Source: Cavia porcellus (Eukaryota > Chordata > Mammalia > Rodentia > Caviidae). Taken from it: a stretch of 64,000 bases of DNA. A program made the position numbers and the translations under genes. Under the pieces are notes generated by a model. That model did not search any database, was not told the DNA's origin, and saw only the letters and a program-made list of their open reading frames with translations. The DNA lies in assembly GCF_034190915.1 (NCBI RefSeq), contig NW_026947509.1:30574767-30638766 (forward strand), written 5' to 3'. Of this stretch, positions 12,400-24,362 are shown in pieces; position 1 is the first letter of the stretch; each line of letters starts with the position of its first letter.

Positions 12400-12727
12400 C
12401 CTCGATGATGGTGTTACTGGAGTCCACCCCACAGTCCTATCCTAACCATAGAGGAGGAGACAGTGATGTGTACATGACAGCAGAGACTGAGGGAGGCCCT
12501 TTGAAAATGGAAGAAGGAGCCACAGACCAAGGAATACAGGAGGCCTCTGGACAGGGAAAAATGCCAAGGAAGAGATTCTCCCCTTGAGTACCCCTAAAGG
12601 AACCAACCCTGCCAGTAGCCTTGCTTCAACTCAATGGGACTGATTTCAGACTTCCAGCAAGAAGAGAGAAACTGTGAGTTGCTCAACTCCACCGAGCTTG
12701 GGGTACTTTGTTATAGAAACTCCACAT
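12400..12727 (+). mobile_element. 3' half of a MaLR-like LTR
   Basis: Motifs in order are GGAACCAACCCTGCCAG, GACTTCCAGC, GAAACTGTGAG and GGGGTACTTTGTTATAGAAA. They match the second half of the LTR family also seen in fragments elsewhere in the window. It lies directly after the CCAAT-rich array, which could be part of the same insertion. Confidence 0.5.
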
Positions 12728-15700
12728 TCTCTCAGTGACGACCCTGGCCCCAGAATATCCAGACCTGGAAGGGACATTTGGGGCTCCAACATGTCTCCAA
12801 ATTTGTAATACTCATATGTTCACCGATTGGGTAAACAGCAGGGAGCTCATCTCTGGGTCCCACATAAGCTGCTGCAGCAGCTGGGAACGGAAGTAGCAGG
12901 ACAAACCCAGCCCTACTAGAGCTCGTCCTATATTGTGAGGACTGGCGCTCGTGTCAGTGATGGGGAGCTCGCTCAGATCCAGAGAGCCAGTTTTATCTCA
13001 CACAGCACTGCTGTTAGCAAGTTCTTTCTTTGAGTGGAGCAGAAATCTTTGGAAATGGCTTTTTTTGACCAGTTCTGAGAGAATGAACTGTCTAAGAGGA
13101 AAACTGTGACCCAGGATCTGTTGTTCCGCTGGACTATTACCCTGTGTGTTCTGGGACTTCCTGGCTTTCTGTCTTCAATCAAGCACCCCTCCTATGTTTT
13201 GGTGGAAAGAAAAGTTTCAACCATAATCTCTAACACAGGTTCCTCAGAGCCAGGTGTCTGATGCACAGGCCTGTTCTCCTGCAGGCCACAGGTTGCACAC
13301 TAAAAGTCCATCAAAGGCTGGGGACCACCTCATGGCCTTCGCTCCCCAGGCAGTGCAGCTTCTGGCCAGGCAGGAAGAGGTTAACGCGGCCCTCATCCAC
13401 ATCCTTCTAGAGCCCGGGAAAGGGGATTGATGTGTGCATTCCGCTGGCATTAGGGTACCAGGCAAAACCCTCACGGAGGATTCCACCGGGACGCCTGGGG
13501 GCAGGAGCCTCTGAATCAGGACCCTGGCCTCCCGGGGAGATTGCTGGGGCCTCCCTCATTGGTCCCCAGAACTGCAGCCAGTGACTGCGCAGAGCACACA
13601 CTAATCCTCCCAGCAGAGGCCAGATATCAGTAATTAGGGGCCTGCCATTCACCAGAGCCAAGGAACAGTATGAGTAAAAGATAAGTTGGGAGCACTGGAA
13701 GAGAGCAATCAATATATAATGGGGAGCATGAGCCAGCAGGGGCTGGGTATTCACATTCTTGTCTGATGCTCCCCAACTCTTCCTACTCACCTCGCCCCAA
13801 CAAAAAAATTCCCCGAAGAAGCAGCCTCCCTCCTGGAGCTTACACCTTCCTTTCTCACACTCTGCACCCAGTTCAAGGAGCAGAAACATCTAGGATCTTT
13901 ATGTAAGAGATAAGGAAAGTTTTCCATTCACGTTCCTGAAAGCCTCGGCTGCCCAGGTGTAGCCACTATTAGCAGTTCGTGTTTCGTCCTTCTAGATCTT
14001 TTCCTGAGCACACCCTCGTAAAGCTATGGTGGAAATCACCTGCATGCAGACAGTTTCCAGATAGCTCTCGGTGCTTCTTCTCCACACGCATGCACCTCAC
14101 ATGTCACATGCTGCTTTGCAACTGGCTTATTCCGGTCAACAGAGCCGGTAGATTTCCTTCTTCATCTGCATATGCAAACACAGTGCTTCATTCTTTCATG
14201 TTGCTGCGTGCAGGCTCCTTGTGTCAATCACACTCTTTGTGGCAAACGCCTTGGTTGGTTCTCACTTTTTTCTGTTGCTAAGGGCATTTCCTGAAGCCTC
14301 TGTGCACTGGCTACCTCTGGGCCCCTGGGCCTCTCTGGGATTCACCTCCTTTGCTTATCCACATGGAAAGCTACGGGCCACACCTGGAGTATGCTTAGGT
14401 CCCTGCTCCCTGGCGTGGCCACACAGTGGTCTCTCCAGGAAGTGCTTGTGCAGCCTCTCAGGGGTCCACCCGATGTGCCTCCTCTGTCTCCCACTCTACC
14501 ACCTGACCTGTTATTGATGCTACTGGAACCTGGACAGACAGAACCTGCTGATCCCGTTCTGCTTTGGCACACTCAGTAGCACCCAGCACCTGAGCAGAGC
14601 AGGCATAGAGCAGAGCAGAGCGGGCGTTCCAGTCCCCTGAATAGATGCAAGAATGAACGACGCTCCTGCCAAGTGTGGGTCCCTCCTGCAGCCCTGGGGC
14701 TCCTTACTTCCTGAGTCCTGTCGGCCACCTCCACTCTGAGCACAAACCCTCTACCCTTCATCCTGTCCCTCACAAACTCCTCTACTCACAAAAGTGAGGC
14801 ACACAGGCCCTGGGGCCCTCAAGAAAGACAGCCAGGCTGAGTCTGCTGCATGATTCGCCGAGCCCAGTGCAAAAAGAAAACACAGGCTTTCTTGTTCAAA
14901 AGTTCTGTTCAATTCCGAAGCCTTTCTCCAGAGATACCATGCAGGGAGGGGACCGTTTGCTGCCTCGCAGGCTTGGGCATGGCGATGTTCACAGGGTGAC
15001 TACAGACATTCACTTGCATTTCTGTTACACCTCATACACTACCTCTATGCAGAGAAAGCCCCTTCCTTCTAAGTCATGCGAAGGGCTCATGTTGTCAGAA
15101 CGACATTCTCTTCCCTCAGAAGCTTTGTTTCTTGTTTTCCGTGTGAAAGAGGCATATGTGTCTCACAGAGCCACTTTTGGTGCCAAGTACACTGTGCCTT
15201 TGGCAGTGAGATGTTCATTTGGTGGCCTTGGCAAGTACCAACCCCGGAGAGGCTTCCAGAGAAAAATCAAGCACAGCAGATGGCAGGGTGGACCCCAAGC
15301 CACAAAGCCCAGAGCAGAGAAACCGAAAAGTCCCACAGGTGGGGCTGTAAATGCTTTCCTCCCCCGGCTCAGCTGGCCCAGCAGGGCCCACACACTGCTC
15401 TGGCCAGGTCTCTTGGGAGAAGCAGGCAGATAGCAGATGATATAGGGGGCAGCTAGAGCTGCACAGAGATGCCCCAGAGCTGCAGTTGACCAGTTCTGTC
15501 TCCATATAGGCAAGGCCACAAGGACTCATCAGTGTGGATGAGCAGCCGGGTGCCCCAGGTCCAGTAAGACCAGCGAGCTGCAGAAGCCCTGGAGAATCTG
15601 CTCCTGCAGACAGCCAGAGCCCACTTCTGTCTTCCGCCCTGCACACTTGGAGCAGCCTCTACCCCAAGGCTTGAAAACTGGCTCGTTGCTTTGTAGCCTG

Positions 15701-15947
15701 TGGGGTCTGGGGCAGCTGTGGAGGAGATGTGGCCGGACATGGCAGCGAACAGACAGAAAGGGACAAGTGTCAGCTGGTGATCTTCCAGGTCAAGCGCATC
15801 AGCCCAGACAAAGGTCACAGGGCAAGTGCAGGGAGAGTGACAGCAGGCTGCGTGCAGGCCCTGGGACTCCCCATGTGAGTCACAGTATGGGACAAGTACA
15901 AACACTCCATTTGACCCTTGCGGGGAAGGGAAGGCTCCATGGAGGAG
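12728..15947. other. Intergenic stretch, no gene recognised
   Basis: About 3.2 kb with no supported exon. Around 13,600 to 13,760 there is an AT-rich block with ATCAGTAATTAGGGG and ATCAATATATAATGGGG that resembles constrained enhancer DNA. From about 13,930 to 14,200 the sequence has the look of a very old LINE tail. Neither can be confirmed by eye. Confidence 0.45.
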
Positions 15948-15993
15948 CAATCCGAGGGGCTTCCCACCTGCAATCTGAGGGGTTTCCCACCTG
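15948..15993. repeat. Two-copy 23-bp tandem repeat
   Basis: The 23-base unit starting CAATC and ending CCCACCTG occurs twice in direct tandem with two differences (CCGAGGGGCTT versus CTGAGGGGTTT). Confidence 0.92.
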
Positions 15994-18900
15994 TTAACTG
16001 ACCCAAGACCTGGAGGCCTACGGGAATGTCCTTAAATCCGAGCTTAGCTGTTCCAGAGCCCAGAAGAAATTCCCTACAGGATTCCCTAGTGCTGGCAGGG
16101 AAGGAACTTTGCAGGGAGGGCACGGGGGACATGGGGCAAGGAACCCATCCCTAGCTCCTTGCACTGGGCTGCTTGTGCTCACCACCATGGAAAAGGAAAT
16201 CTGAGCCTGTTGGGTAAACATAGGCAGGCCCTTCTCTGTTCTGCATGAGTAAATTGCCACCCTGACCCCTGGGGCCTCCCATTCTGAGCAGTCACGGGAC
16301 AGGGGTTTCAGATTCTGCACCACACAGGAGCCATGGAGACCAGTGGGGAGGTGCACAAGGCAGGGCTCCTGCTTGGCCATGTGTAGCGTCCAACACCAAG
16401 GACCACAGCCTGGTCACACACAGTTAAATCACAACCAGCTCCAGTCTTAGATCCTTCCAAGACCAAGCTCCTATGCACCCAGCAAGCAACACGTGGCCAG
16501 GTTGCCTGCTCCCTACTCTTACATCTGACCCAAGAGGAGGCCCACAGCTGCAGGTGTGGCCCAAGATGGCCCCATGAGTGTCCCTGCTGGGCCAACCCAG
16601 CTGACCCACAGTGGATATGAGGACTGGGAGTCAGCCCTGCTGTCCTGCTGGAGGGGAGAGAACCATGGCATAAGAGCTGTGCCTGTCAGGGTCCCCAGAG
16701 ACCTTAGTGACACCACACACTTTCAGTATTGACCCAGAGAGAGGTCTGCTCAATGGCTTCATTCTGCAGAATGAGTCAACTTCTCAAGGGCTCTTCTGAG
16801 TCAAGGGCCACATGGCTCTGTGACTTCCCTGTGTGACCTCCATCCCTGGAGCCAGACCGTGGGTCTCAGCTTATCCTGGGGAGCCTGCTTGACCCCAGGG
16901 CCCAAACCACCTGAGCACTGAGATTGTTAGCAAAACAAACATGAGTCTGATGAGTTCACTCAAGCTGTCCACTACCAAAGAACAGGCTGAGTTTGGGCTG
17001 CTTGACAAGCGTCACTGATGCTGATTGTAATAAGTTACGCAGTTCTTAGCAGCTGACCTCTGGTTCCTCTGGGCTGATGTCACAAGCCCTAAGCTTTAGC
17101 ATGGGTGCTTTGGAAAGCTGGTAAGTGGCGCTGCAGGTCCCAGTGTGTGTCTTTCAGGTTAGAACATAGTTGGGTGCAGAAGTTTCTTCACTGTCAACTC
17201 TGCATTGCTTTAAAAGAACCGATAGGAGGAAGAGTCCTCTCCTGAGAACCCCAAAGCTCCTAGCACCTTTACACCACACAGCCTTCTGCCCAGGCCCCGG
17301 GAAACGCTGGTTGTATCTCTTCTTGCTGCTCTATCTCCATCCCCAGAGCCCAGCTGTCCTCCTCTCTCTGCCCTGTCACTCTGTCTTGTTCCCCAAATGC
17401 CCCTGCAGCTGCTGCTGACCTGCAGGGACCCCGTGACCTCCCCTTCCCACAACTGCTCCTCAATCTGCCTCCCGTGGGTGGCCATGGGATTCCACTCTAG
17501 ACACAGGCTGTTCACAGGGACAGGAATCTGGCCTTGGGCACTCATTTCTCTTTAAAAGTCTATATAGCATGCAGCTGGACTCCAATTCCTGATTTAAGTC
17601 ACATGGGTGCATGGGGTGGCACCACAGTGGAGGGCTGGGTTTCCATCCTTTGGAGGCCTTGCATGTAGTATACAAAGCACTCAGAAGAGTGCCAAGCTAT
17701 GGATAAATACGGGTCAGCCTCAGCCTTCCTCAGTGGGTCACAGACCACCCCTGTCTAATGTATCCCAGAGTGCACCATAAAGAAGCCCAGCCTGCCGTAT
17801 GCCACAGGAAGAGGGACTAGAATGACAAAGCCTGTACTCCTACACCATGCTCACTAGCAGGGTCCAGGGATTTCTTAAGTGCAGGTGGAGAAAAGGGGGA
17901 GACTTCAGTTTGCTGATTTTATCTGACCACAAGAGCCTCGGTTCTTCATGTTGTGTTATATTTACTTTTACCCAAAGAGAAGGTCACTCGTGTGGTCACC
18001 ACTGCAGCTGCTTTGATAATCTACCTTGTCTGCAGATGAGGAGCCTGAGGTTCTCCCCTAGGAACCTGTAGAAAGCTCTGAGCCGGGCCCAGGACCCACA
18101 CCTCACTCCTCCACTGGGAATTCTTAGTAAAGCATCAGAGAATCATCATGCATTTGAACTTCCTTGCACAGCTGTGATTTCTATCAGTCTGTTCATCATC
18201 ATCTTATGCATAGTGTCATCCTCACTCCAAAGCACCAGGTATTTTTATTCTACACAATATATAAACTGTATTATAACATGGCAGAACTATGCATTGCGAC
18301 CTGATATTTTCCCCATAGGAGTGGATGAAAAATGGAGATTTCATCTTTTGAGGCTATTCCAGAAAACATAAGTAACATCAGTGAGTGAAAGGCTATAGCA
18401 CAGCCCCTCAAGATGTGCTGGCTCACTAGAGCTAGAAGACTTGGCAAGTGTGTCAAATACTGGAAGGTCAGTAAAGTCTGTTAGTGAAAGCTGGGATGCT
18501 TTTAACGCATGGGCTAAGACCCGGGCTTTGGTCTCCTGTGAAGTTTGCAGAACTGTCCTCAGAGCTAGCGCGTGAGCAGAACAAGCTGAGGAAGAAGCAC
18601 TGCAGAGACATCACCTGGGCTCACTGCAGGCGGCCGTGATCAAGCTTCTGGTCACGTGGGGAGAGAGAACAGCATTCACTGGAAATGGGAAAGTGTAAGA
18701 ACGTCAGCAGCCAGGCCCCACCTCTAGGGACGAGGTCTCCTCCAGAGAAATGTTATTTCAGCAACAAATCTGCCTTCCTGGCGCTTGCAGCCCACATCCA
18801 TATTGTTGTGATCAAAGCTCCCTTTCAGAAGTGATGCAAGATGTGTAGCAATTCTTCCCATGGGTAGGACGCGCCACTTAACACTCACCAAAGCCATCTG

Positions 18901-19065
18901 TCTCCCCGCCTCGTGACCCCAGCCTGTGAGGTCAGCAGGCTCCCTGTCAGAAGGTCACACAGGTCCATGGCCTTGGTGAGGTCACCTATGAGCTCTTCAG
19001 ACTCCTAGTGCAGTCGCTACCCCAAAACCCCCAACCATGACCCCTGAGCATCCCAATATCTCCAC
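15994..19065. other. Intergenic stretch, nothing recognised
   Basis: About 3 kb with no recognisable exon, RNA gene or clear repeat, apart from a faint MIR-like AGATGAGGAGCCTGAGG at about 18,035. Confidence 0.45.
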
Positions 19066-19069
19066 TGTG

Positions 19070-19460
19070 GACTGAGGTGCAGCCCCCACAGAGTTCACAT
19101 GTTGTAGCCCTGACCTCCAAAGTTACAGCATTTGGAGACTAAACCTTTAGGGAAGTAAAGTTAAAGGCAGGCATGCAGGTGAGCCCCTTAAATGATAAAC
19201 TGATGGCCTTTAAAGTAGACAGGACACCAAACAGATCTCTCCCCGTGCCATGTGTGGACACAGCAGGAAGGTGGCCAACCACTGGCAAAAAAGAGGCCTT
19301 TGGCAGAAGCCAGCCCCACCAGCATCCTGATCATGAACTTCCGGGCTCCCACAGGACATGGCTGCGGTCAGCTACTCACTGCTCTGTGTGGGTGCCCACT
19401 GCAGCAGAAGCAGGTGAATCTGCAGTGGCGGGGACAGAGCCAGTTTGAACAGCTAGAAGA
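19070..19460 (+). mobile_element. Decayed MaLR-like LTR
   Basis: Motifs in order include GTTCACATGTTGTAGCCCTG, a TTTGGAGACT block, CATGTGTGGACACAGCAGGA with AGGTGGCC, and CCAGCCCCACCAGCATCCTG with ACTTCCGGGC. This is the order found in MaLR/MLT-type LTRs on the plus strand. No coding sequence. Confidence 0.55.
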
Positions 19461-20109
19461 GCTAAGAAGATGTCTGGCCACGGACAAAGTGAGAGCAAAG
19501 GGTCCTTCTAAGGTTTGGGGTGAAGGGCAGAAACTGCTGGAGACGGCAGAGTAAGAGGGAGAGGGTCCAGGGAAGATTCATGCATTTCATTCTGTTTAAT
19601 GAGGGGCAAAAGCCATGATTTATGTCCAAAACCCCAGGGTGCTGGTTTGGGGGAGGCTTGGCAGGAACATGGCAGGAGTATAAGCATTCAGTGAGGTCTC
19701 AACAGAACACACAAGGGATGCTTGGCCAGGCTGGGGTGAAGCACTAGCAATGGAGCTATGGAGAGAATGGGGGGCCACGTTAAGTGAATTAAAAGGGAGC
19801 TGAGATACCCAAGTGCAAAGTCATTACTGTGCAGACCCAGGGAGACGAGAAAGAAATGGTGACACCCAAGCCTGGCAGGAACTGGAACAATGGAGGGAAG
19901 GAGCCATTCACAGAAAGGAGCTGCAGGTGATGTGGAGAGGGATGGAGAGACAGCACACCATGCTGTGTCTGCCGCATTCCGATCTGCTGGATGCTCCCAC
20001 AGCCAGGACCCATTGAGGGACACAGGCGAGATGGCACAGAGATGGGGTGACTCCCACGGTCCCTGTCGTCTGTACACAACAGAGCAGGTCATGGATTTGC
20101 GGAGTTGAA

Positions 20110-20285
20110 GCATGTCTCCCCACCCTTTGGTAAAAGGTATGTTGAGACCCCAATCTCCAATACCAATGTGATCTTACTTGAGAACAGAAACTGTACCAGT
20201 GTCATCAGCTAAGATGAGGTCATACTGGAGTAAGGTGGCCCTAATCTAACAGGACAACTGTCATAGGACATGTGAAACCGAGGAT
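20110..20285 (+). mobile_element. 5' part of a MaLR-like LTR
   Basis: TATGTTGAGACCCCAATCTC, then CCAATGTGATCTTACTTGAG, then TAAGATGAGGTCATACTGGA and a GTGGCCCTAATCTAACAGGA block. These are in the order typical of the first half of this LTR family. The 3' half is missing. Confidence 0.6.
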
Positions 20286-23040
20286 CTGCTTTCCAATTAA
20301 TTAAGTGACTACAGGTGGCATGTGGCTGCCATATTGGATCTGATATGCAATAAAGATGAGGCAAAGCTAGGCCAGTTAGCATCCAGGCACAGGCTCAGGT
20401 ACTATAGCTGGGCGCAATGAGGCACAAGGTTATCTGGGCCAAGGAACAGTCTAAAAGCATTAAATTTTCTCTTTGCTACACTTAATAGTGTAGTGGGAAA
20501 TTGGCCACTAGCCTAGAAGTTGATGAGTGAGACCCCAGGCATCTACAGGGAACAAATTTTACTGAGATGTACATCATACAAGATATGGTTAGTTTCTAGC
20601 ATTCTGTTTCCTTTCTCAACTGGCAGAGGTTACTGTGCCCTCCAAGTTTCTTGTGCTCTATTACAAGCAAGCAGCTTTCTGAAATTCATAAAACTCCCCA
20701 GATGTGTCCTGAAGAGGTTGCAGGCATGGTATTTTCATGGTGTTTTATCATATCATAGGATCCTCCTTCCCATGTTTTAAAGAAATCTCTCTGGGGGGGC
20801 TAAGATGCCTGTTAATTAATTAAACCGGGTAACAAGCCATTTGCCCTCTTTGGGGGTTTATTAAGCTTCAGATATTCCATGAAGGAACCCCTCAAGGAAG
20901 CTATTTAATTACATCAGCATTATCCAGATTTTTTTCCTGAGTTTTCTTGATGACAAATGCATTTTTTGGAAACTTGGTAGTTTTCCCTTGTGCCCATGAG
21001 GCATCCTCTCCCTGTTGATTCTGGAGTTCCTTGGCAGGAGAGCTGTGATCCCACCAATATTCAAGAAAGGCAAGTCAGGATGTGGTCACACACCTGTACA
21101 GACCCCAAGTCTCTGTTTCCTCTCTCCTATATCTCATGTTATCTCTCAAATATCTTTGACCAGAGCAAAACAGAATATTTTAAACCTATCTTGAAGTTCT
21201 GCAGCATTTCCTGTTGAAGTACACATTCAGATGCCAAAGGGATGGAAGGTTGTCTTTACACAGTCACACAAAGAGCTCAAAGGGTAGAGACAAAGCAGTG
21301 CTGGACATTGCACTCCTGGTTGTAACCAGAAGATCTCCTCAAGGTCCCTAGAGAGCCTCCGTGGGAGGGATGGTCCCTTAAAGGGAGCCCAGGAAGATTG
21401 GCCACAGGGCTGGGGGGTGCGGTCTCCACTAGGCCCATGGCTGCTATGCTCCCAAACTCAGGCTCCTCCAGTCATCACCAATCTCCAAATGCAAGGAGCC
21501 CAGGTGGCCCTGCTGCATGCTAGAGTAACCATGTTGAAAGGATTAGCGAGACTTACCTTGCACAATATTTTTCCTGGACTGACGAAAACTTTGTGTTCCA
21601 CCTGGCTGCAATGTCTGCCCGTACCAGCTCAGGCCACCGTGGCAGGGGTCCTGTGGTTCCATTCCAGCTGGGCCAGCTGTGGCCTCAGGGAAGCCACCCC
21701 CATCCAGCAGATGACAGCCAGACCCATAGGGAGATTCCGCACATAATCCCTTGTTGTTCTAGTTTTAATTTTTCTCATTCATTCCAACCTGACTAACCAA
21801 ACAGTCAGGCAGAGAAACCGTACTGAATACTGTCCTTACAGAAGAGTTTGCATTTGAATATCCTGGTTAGGATGCCATTTGGAAACTTTGAAAAACCATT
21901 TTTTTCTAAATCTATGCAGTTAGCTTTACCTTTTGAAGTCTGAGTGTTATCCAAGGAAAATGAGCATTCCTAGACCATGTCCTTAGAGGAAAGGAGCTGT
22001 CCACCCATGTACAGATGACCAAAACAGCAACAATTCTCTACAGCCAAACGTCATGCGAGGTTTCACTTAACTAAAGCAACATCCGAAGCTGCTCTTGGCT
22101 CATGCTGCTAAAAATCAATTAGAACATCAGTGCAGACAGCAGGTTGGATGACGAATGAGGTCATTCCTCTCCAATTGTTCAGGAACCTAGCGGAAGTCCT
22201 TCGTGAGCCAGACAAACAAAACTAATCTGGACTTTCGAGCTGGGTTCTCAGTGGGCAACAAAACATCATTCCAAGTAATGCTTTATGTTTACTCATTCTG
22301 AAAGTTAGCATGTGGTTCATTTACCAAGGCATGGGGTGGGGCTGGGATGAGTGGTCTGGAAGCATCCCGTGTCCTCCGTAGTGTCCAGGACACAGAAAGG
22401 GGCGTTGTGGCAGCTGGGGTTCCTCCAGATGACTGATGCTATTTACATATCTACCCACACTCAGTGTCACGGTTGGCCCCATGCACTGCAGGTAATTAGA
22501 GAGCAGCCCTGCTTCCCCGGGGCTGTCGCTGTGTGTCTTGGCACGATTTATGTTGTTTGGTTTTCATTAAAGAAACCCGCAGATAGTTCTTTCAAAAACC
22601 CAGCCTGCCCCTAGGGATAGATGTGGTAAGTCTTGGCCATGTTATGGAAGTTCTGAGCACATGCATACATGGATCCACTGAGCCCGAGGCAGCGAGGTCT
22701 CTGTAGGACTGCAGAGGAGCGTGGGTCTTCATTCATTCATTCCACACAGGGGCACGGATCTGCAGGAGGACCCGCAGGCACAAGATGATGGGGCATCGCC
22801 TGCTTGGATTGGGTCTGCTGCCTCCCCTCCCCATCTTTCTAGGTGAAAAGTACGGATGTTTCTGAGAAGCCCTTCAGAAGCTAGAAATACCCTCAGCAAA
22901 AACGCACCTCTGACCTCTGAGGTGCCGCAGCTGGGCAGCGCCGCACACTGCAGGGTCTGGGTTCCTGAAACCTTTGTGATTCCAGGGCTGCCTGAGAACT
23001 ATGCTCACAGCTGCTACCCAGCATCCTAAAAAGAAGACTT
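20286..23040. other. Intergenic stretch with AT-rich candidate elements
   Basis: No exon recognised. Two blocks, 20,805 to 20,975 and 22,060 to 22,340, are AT-rich, low in repeats and carry homeodomain-type TTAATTAATTAA and ATCAATTAG sites. They are the sort of sequence often found to be conserved around developmental genes, but conservation cannot be seen from one genome. Confidence 0.4.
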
Positions 23041-23235
23041 AAAGATCTAGATGTGGTGGCTCTTCCCCATAATACCAGCACTCCAGGAGGCTGAGGCAGG
23101 AAAATTACAAACTCAAGCTCAGCCAAGGGAAACTTACTAAATCTCGTCTTGAAATAAACATAAAGAATACCTGGGCGATAGCTCAAGGTGAAGGCCCCAG
23201 ACCAACCCCAGTACCTTAGAAAAGAAAGAAGGCAA
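23041..23235 (+). mobile_element. B1-dID type SINE
   Basis: A 7SL-derived head (GATGTGGTGGCTC, then AATACCAGCACTCCAGGAGG and CTGAGGCAGG) is followed by a spacer and an ID-like tail (CTGGGCGATAGCTCAAGG, then CCCAGTACC). An A-rich end closes it (AAAGAAAGAAGGCAAAGAAA). This is the clearest plus-strand copy of the composite SINE in the window. Confidence 0.8.
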
Positions 23236-24261
23236 AGAAAGAAAAGTATACCACATGTTATTAGCCAAGGACACAAGAAGTTCAAAGTATAGTTTCTAGT
23301 GACCTCACTTTCTCACCATAGGAAAAATGCAGACACAGAGGTCGGCCGCCTGTACAGTAGAGGATAGAGAAGACACCAGTGAGGGCCATCCTCTTACCAT
23401 TGGTACCCGCAGAGGGATGACTTCTAATCTCCCCATCCCCTCCCAGGCTCTTCTGGGAAGGCAAATAAGTGGGATCATTCGGACAGCCTGGGACTTAGAG
23501 GGTCAGCTAAGGGCCACCCCAGTGGGGCATTTCGGGTGGTCCTGGAGGAATTCCTCCTCCAGGCAGTCCTCGGTGGTGGGAGCAGGAAGGTATTTGGGGT
23601 GCTCCCTGAGTTAGCTGGCCTCAGGGACTGCTGCTTAATCACTGCTGACTCAGCCTTGGGCAGGACACAGGGTTGGGAGGGGCTGGTTCAAGTCACTGTA
23701 GGTGGAACCAGGAACTTGTTTTATTGTTTTCTCCACTATTACCAATTTTTACAGATAGGTAAATTCCTAAGTAACTGCAGGATGAGGCTTTAGAAACTCA
23801 TAGCAATTGGCTATTAAAATAGCATTGAGCTTCACCGTGGACAGGTGAGAACAGGCCCTACAGCAAGTTCACAGGACCAGTGCCCACACAGAAGGGATTG
23901 TGTAAGATGACCGAGAGGACTGCCTTGCGGAGCTGCTCCTGGAGGGAGCTGAATCTACCCAGCTGGTGGAGGGTGCGTTTGAGCTAACCGAATGACTCAT
24001 TTAGTCTCCTTCAGGCTTCCTGGTGGGTGGGAGCCGTGGCTGATGGAGACCCTCACCTATGCATGCGTTGAAGATGTTCTCACTTCTTCTCTCAGTTGTC
24101 TTTACCAAAACATCAAACACTGCAGGAAAAAAAGTGGCATCTTGGGAAGAGACAGGGAGCTAGGTCTGATGGGCAGATGGCATGATAGTGCCTGTCCTGC
24201 AGTGGTCCCAATGACTTCTGCAACATGCTTTGAGAGGGACATCAGAACAGAGCTCATAGTT

Positions 24262-24362
24262 TAGAATCAAGGCTCAGACAGATTGAGTCATTTGTCCAGA
24301 GGAAGAATCTGGGCTGAGGGAGGGTCTGATTTCAAAGCCCACTGCCTTCTCTGCACTAGGAT
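24262..24362 (+). mobile_element. MIR SINE remnant
   Basis: The order GGCTCAGACAGATTGAGTCA, TTTGTCCAGA, GAATCTGGGCTGAGG, TCAAAGCCCACTGCCTTCTC follows the MIR core and 3' region. It is an ancient mammalian SINE. Confidence 0.6.
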
